Below are positions 61,553 through 64,000 of a stretch of 64,000 bases of DNA, one piece after another (the first letter of the stretch is position 1; the number at the start of each line of letters is the position of its first letter). Position numbers and translations under genes: made by a program. The stretch comes from Listeria floridensis FSL S10-1187 (GTDB taxonomy: Bacteria > Bacillota > Bacilli > Lactobacillales > Listeriaceae): the NCBI RefSeq assembly GCF_000525875.1, contig NZ_AODF01000005.1, positions 30,748 to 94,747 of the forward strand, in the 5' to 3' direction. Below the pieces are notes generated by a model, which saw only the letters and a program-made list of their open reading frames with translations, ran no database searches and was not told the DNA's origin.

Positions 61553-62529
61553 GCTAATGCACCTTCTTTCAACTGGTCTGACAAGAAGACAAGCAAGTGC
61601 TCAGAATTCACCACACCGAGTTCTTCATCGTTCTCTCCAAGAACTAAAATACTTGAATGGTTGGAGAGAGCCGTAATAAGTGTTTCAATTGAATCAGTGG
61701 CACTTAGTACAGCCATTGTTTTATCTGAATGATGTGGAACAAATAATTTTTTATCCAGCATATCTTGAACTGTCAGTGTTTCTGTAAGCAAAGGCTTGTG
61801 CGCAACATTCCCTGATTCAATAAAATTGCGTACAAAGTCAGTTTCTGGATTTTTTAAGATATTGTCCGGAGTATCACATTGAACAATTTTTCCATCCTGC
61901 ATTAAACAAATTCGATCGCCGAGTGCCAGCGCTTCCTTCATATCGTGTGTCACGAAAACGATCGTCTTCTTTATTTTTTTCTGGAGCTCAGAAATATCTT
62001 GTTGTAATTTTTGACGAGAGATCGGGTCTAGTGCACTAAACGGTTCATCCATCAAAATAATACTTGGATCAGCCGCAAGGGCACGAACAACTCCAACGCG
62101 CTGCTGCTCACCTCCTGAAAGCTCCTCAGGCTTGCGATTTCGGTAAAGTTCTGGGTCGAGCCCAACCATTTCAAGCAGTTCTGTTATTCTGTCATAGATT
62201 TTTTTCTTATCCCATTTTTTTAATTCTGGTACAATTGCAATGTTTTCAGATATTGTCATGTGTGGGAAAAGCGCAATTTGTTGAAGGACATAGCCGATAT
62301 CATAGCGAAGTTCATGAATATCATAATCACTAATCCGTTTTTCATTAATATAGATTGTTCCCGTTGTGAGCGGAATAAGCCGATTAATCATTTTCAAAGT
62401 CGTCGTTTTACCGCAACCGCTTGGTCCAATAAAGACAAAGAACTCGCCGTCTTTAATATTTAAGTTGATATGATCAACTGCAACCGTATCGGACGTATAT
62501 TTTTTCGTTACGTTTTCAAAGCGTATCAT
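61549..62529 (-). CDS. bilEA: BilEA, ABC transporter ATPase
   Basis: BilEA drives the BilE transporter. The 326-residue ATPase has GPSGCGKTTT (Walker A), LSGGEQQRVG (signature), IILMDEP (Walker B) and VTHDMKEAL. The C-terminal part (about 240-326) is CBS-like but degenerate and shorter than in OpuCA. The start at 62529 has AAAAGGAGGAAAT upstream on the minus strand, and a sigma-B-like promoter precedes it. It is related to OpuCA (54175-55353), with the same origin as osmolyte transporters. Confidence 0.9.
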   Translation of the reverse strand: MIRFENVTKKYTSDTVAVDHINLNIKDGEFFVFIGPSGCGKTTTLKMINRLIPLTTGTIYINEKRISDYDIHELRYDIGYVLQQIALFPHMTISENIAIVPELKKWDKKKIYDRITELLEMVGLDPELYRNRKPEELSGGEQQRVGVVRALAADPSIILMDEPFSALDPISRQKLQQDISELQKKIKKTIVFVTHDMKEALALGDRICLMQDGKIVQCDTPDNILKNPETDFVRNFIESGNVAHKPLLTETLTVQDMLDKKLFVPHHSDKTMAVLSATDSIETLITALSNHSSILVLGENDEELGVVNSEHLLVFLSDQLKEGALA

Positions 62530-62575
62530 AATTTCCTCCTTTTATTTTCTCTCTATAAACAAGCATTTAAGTTTT

Positions 62576-62601
62576 ATACCCTAAATTTAGCATTTTTAAG
62601 C
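62576..62601 (-). promoter_or_regulatory. sigma-B-type promoter of bilEAB
   Basis: On the minus strand GCTTAA (62601-62596), 14 bases, then GGGTAT (62581-62576). This matches the sigma-B consensus with one base changed in the -35. I see no PrfA box next to it. Confidence 0.7.
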
Positions 62602-62647
62602 ATAAATAGAAATTGATTAGAATTCATTTTGTAAAATCTCTGCTTCA

Positions 62648-62656
62648 TGGTAGAAT
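62648..62656 (+). promoter_or_regulatory. extended -10 promoter of murB
   Basis: TGGTAGAAT lies about 56 bp before the murB start. Confidence 0.45.
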
Positions 62657-62711
62657 GAATAGGATGAAGTTTTTAATCGCTGGATAATGAAACAGCAAGA
62701 ATGGGAAGGTT

Positions 62712-63635
62712 TTGAAGAACGTGGAAAAGATAGCTCAAAAATTAAAAATTAAAATACCTGATCTTTTACTGAAAGAAAACGAATCACTTGCTCCCTATAC
62801 GTATACGAAAACCGGAGGAAATGCTGACTTATTTGCCGTACCAAAGAACTCTATTGAAGCACAAAAAGTGGTGATGTTTTGTTATGAAAACGCTGTGCCT
62901 CTCATGATACTCGGAAACGGTTCAAACTTAATCGTAAAAGATGGGGGCATTCGCGGAATGGTGATGTACCTCGATTTACTGAATGAAATAAAACGAACAG
63001 GAACACATATTATTGCTGGAAGTGGGGCAAAACTAATTGATGTATCTCGATTTGCTCTTAATGAAAGCTTAAGCGGTTTGGAGTTTGCCTGCGGAATTCC
63101 GGGCTCTATCGGTGGAGCACTATACATGAATGCCGGTGCATATGGCGGGGAAATTAGTGATGTACTTGATGGAGCTACCGTTTTAACACGTACTGGTGAG
63201 CTTCTGCACTTAAAGCGAAGCGAATTAGCTGCTAAATACCGTCATAGTACAGTTGCAGAACAAGACTACATTGTGCTAGAAGCAGAGTTTGCGCTAAAAC
63301 TTTCAGAGCGTCAACCGATTGAAGTGAAAATGGCAGAGCTTACTGAATCGCGTGAATCAAAACAACCGCTTGAATATCCGTCTTGTGGCAGTGTATTTAA
63401 ACGCCCACCAGGTCACTTTGCTGGAAAGTTAATTCAAGACAGCCATTTACAAGGCTTTCAAGTCGGTGGAGCGCAAGTTTCTAAAAAACATGCCGGTTTC
63501 ATCGTTAATATTGGAGGAGCGACCGCAACCGATTATATGAAAGTAATTCGACATGTTCAAGAGACCGTAAAAATGAACTTTGATGTTGATCTTGAAACAG
63601 AAGTAAAAATTATTGGTGAAGACAAGGGTTTATAA
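62712..63635 (+). CDS. murB: MurB, UDP-N-acetylenolpyruvoylglucosamine reductase
   Basis: MurB reduces enolpyruvyl-UDP-GlcNAc to UDP-MurNAc in peptidoglycan precursor synthesis, using FAD and NADPH. The 307-residue protein is of the type II (Bacillales) kind. The FAD-binding region has LGNGSNLIV and CGIPGSIGGALYMNAGAYGGE cut to its key part IPGSIGGA-x4-NAGAYG. The active-site serine lies in PSCGSVFKRP. The C-terminal segment carries KHAGFIVN and ends in VKIIGED. The start is a TTG at 62712 after GGGAAGG; the GTG at 62721 is an alternative. It is divergent from bilEA. Confidence 0.94.
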   Translation: MKNVEKIAQKLKIKIPDLLLKENESLAPYTYTKTGGNADLFAVPKNSIEAQKVVMFCYENAVPLMILGNGSNLIVKDGGIRGMVMYLDLLNEIKRTGTHIIAGSGAKLIDVSRFALNESLSGLEFACGIPGSIGGALYMNAGAYGGEISDVLDGATVLTRTGELLHLKRSELAAKYRHSTVAEQDYIVLEAEFALKLSERQPIEVKMAELTESRESKQPLEYPSCGSVFKRPPGHFAGKLIQDSHLQGFQVGGAQVSKKHAGFIVNIGGATATDYMKVIRHVQETVKMNFDVDLETEVKIIGEDKGL

Positions 63636-63651
63636 ACTCTTGTCTTTTTTA
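63620..63651 (+). terminator. terminator of murB
   Basis: AAGACAAG and CTTGTCTT pair with GTTT/AAAC inside and are followed by a T run. The murB stop lies in the stem. Confidence 0.88.
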
Positions 63652-63713
63652 TGTTTAAAAAAAATCGGAAAAGGAAATAAAAAGAGGAGGTCTAAGAAAG
63701 GAAGAGATAAAAA

Positions 63714-64000
63714 ATGAAAGCAGTAATCATGAATCAATACGGAGACAGTCAGGTACTCGAATATGTCGAGGATTTCCCAAAACCCGAACTTAAAGCGGAT
63801 GATGTTTTAATCGAAGTGAAAGCTGCTGCTGTCAACCCGATTGACTGGAAAATGAGACAAGGTTATCTAAAAGAAATGATTGAAATTCCATTCCCTTTTA
63901 TTTTGGGACTTGATGTTTCTGGCGTTGTGAAAGAAGTAGGTAAAGAAGTAACGATGTTTAAAATAGGCGATGAAGTATATGCACGAGCGGATACTAGCCG
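63714..64000 (+). CDS. MDR-type NADP-dependent quinone oxidoreductase (partial)
   Basis: The window ends after about 95 codons. The N terminus MKAVIMNQYGDSQVLEY with VLIEVKAAAVNPIDWKMRQGY and LGLDVSGVVKEVG is typical of zinc-free medium-chain dehydrogenases of the quinone oxidoreductase type. The NADP-binding domain is beyond the edge. Two possible binding sites precede the ATG at 63714 (AGAGGAGG and AAAGGAAGAG); the nearer one fits better. Substrate unknown. Confidence 0.85.
   Translation, partial: MKAVIMNQYGDSQVLEYVEDFPKPELKADDVLIEVKAAAVNPIDWKMRQGYLKEMIEIPFPFILGLDVSGVVKEVGKEVTMFKIGDEVYARADTS

Overview
This 64 kb window is a chromosomal segment of a Firmicute of the family Listeriaceae, almost certainly a Listeria species. 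The reasons are gene order and protein family content: hemW-hrcA-grpE-dnaK-dnaJ-prmA-rsmE-rpsU-yqeY-phoH-pgpH-ybeY-dgkA-cdd-era-recO-glyQS-ppsR-dnaG-rpoD, then ispH, cshB, nfo, ppaC, zurAMR, ispG, sodA, asd-dapG-dapA-rnjB, thiT, opuCABCD, mntH, bilEAB and murB. From memory this is the order of the L. monocytogenes lmo1476-lmo1420 interval. The species cannot be fixed by eye; the proteins look clearly diverged from my recollection of L. monocytogenes, so a more distant Listeria species is likely.

Layout. Positions 1-1271 are AT-rich and almost gene-free, with only the possible tail of one gene and several hairpins. 1272-9687 holds a small membrane protein, hemW, and the CIRCE-controlled heat-shock operon, which runs on into the ribosomal protein and rRNA methyltransferases prmA and rsmE. 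9724-17452 carries rpsU-yqeY and the phoH-to-era group (ribosome maturation, c-di-AMP turnover, lipid recycling), then recO. 17449-28013 has the T-box controlled glyQS genes, ppsR, the DUF188-dnaG-rpoD macromolecular-synthesis operon, trmK and a Nif3-like gene. 28078-39505 holds isoprenoid Fe-S enzymes (ispH, ispG), an RNA helicase with endonuclease IV, manganese pyrophosphatase, a zinc uptake operon with its own Zur regulator and a palindromic operator, AzlCD and Mn-superoxide dismutase. 39664-48979 carries a class B PBP, the aspartate-family genes asd-dapG-dapA, RNase J2 and a flavoprotein disulfide oxidoreductase. 49017-64000 carries an ABC-F protein, a TPP-riboswitch controlled thiamine transporter, a Na+/H+ antiporter, the compatible-solute transporter OpuC, the Mn transporter MntH, the bile-exclusion type transporter BilE, MurB and the start of a quinone oxidoreductase-like gene. 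Sigma-B-like promoters precede opuC and bilE.

The most striking property of the window is technical. Eleven normally intact and mostly essential genes (hrcA, dnaK, dnaJ, rsmE, dgkA, dnaG, the Nif3-like gene, the PBP gene, asd, dapG, rnjB), plus an oxidoreductase and the Na+/H+ antiporter, are broken by 17 single-base frameshifts. All lie in short A or T homopolymers; 15 are +1 and 2 are -1. Restoring one base per site gives full-length products in every case. Sequencing or assembly error in homopolymers is by far the simplest explanation. I therefore annotate these as single genes spanning the shift, not as pseudogenes.

I see no prophage, insertion sequence, CRISPR array, tRNA or rRNA gene. 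I did not find a clearly new multi-gene system. The better leads are the gene-free first 1.2 kb with phased repeats, an open frame filling the rpsU leader, a terminator-like hairpin in the dnaG-rpoD operon leader, mntH lying directly behind a strong terminator, two look-alike two-TM surface proteins, and an uncharacterised helical protein between mntH and bilE.
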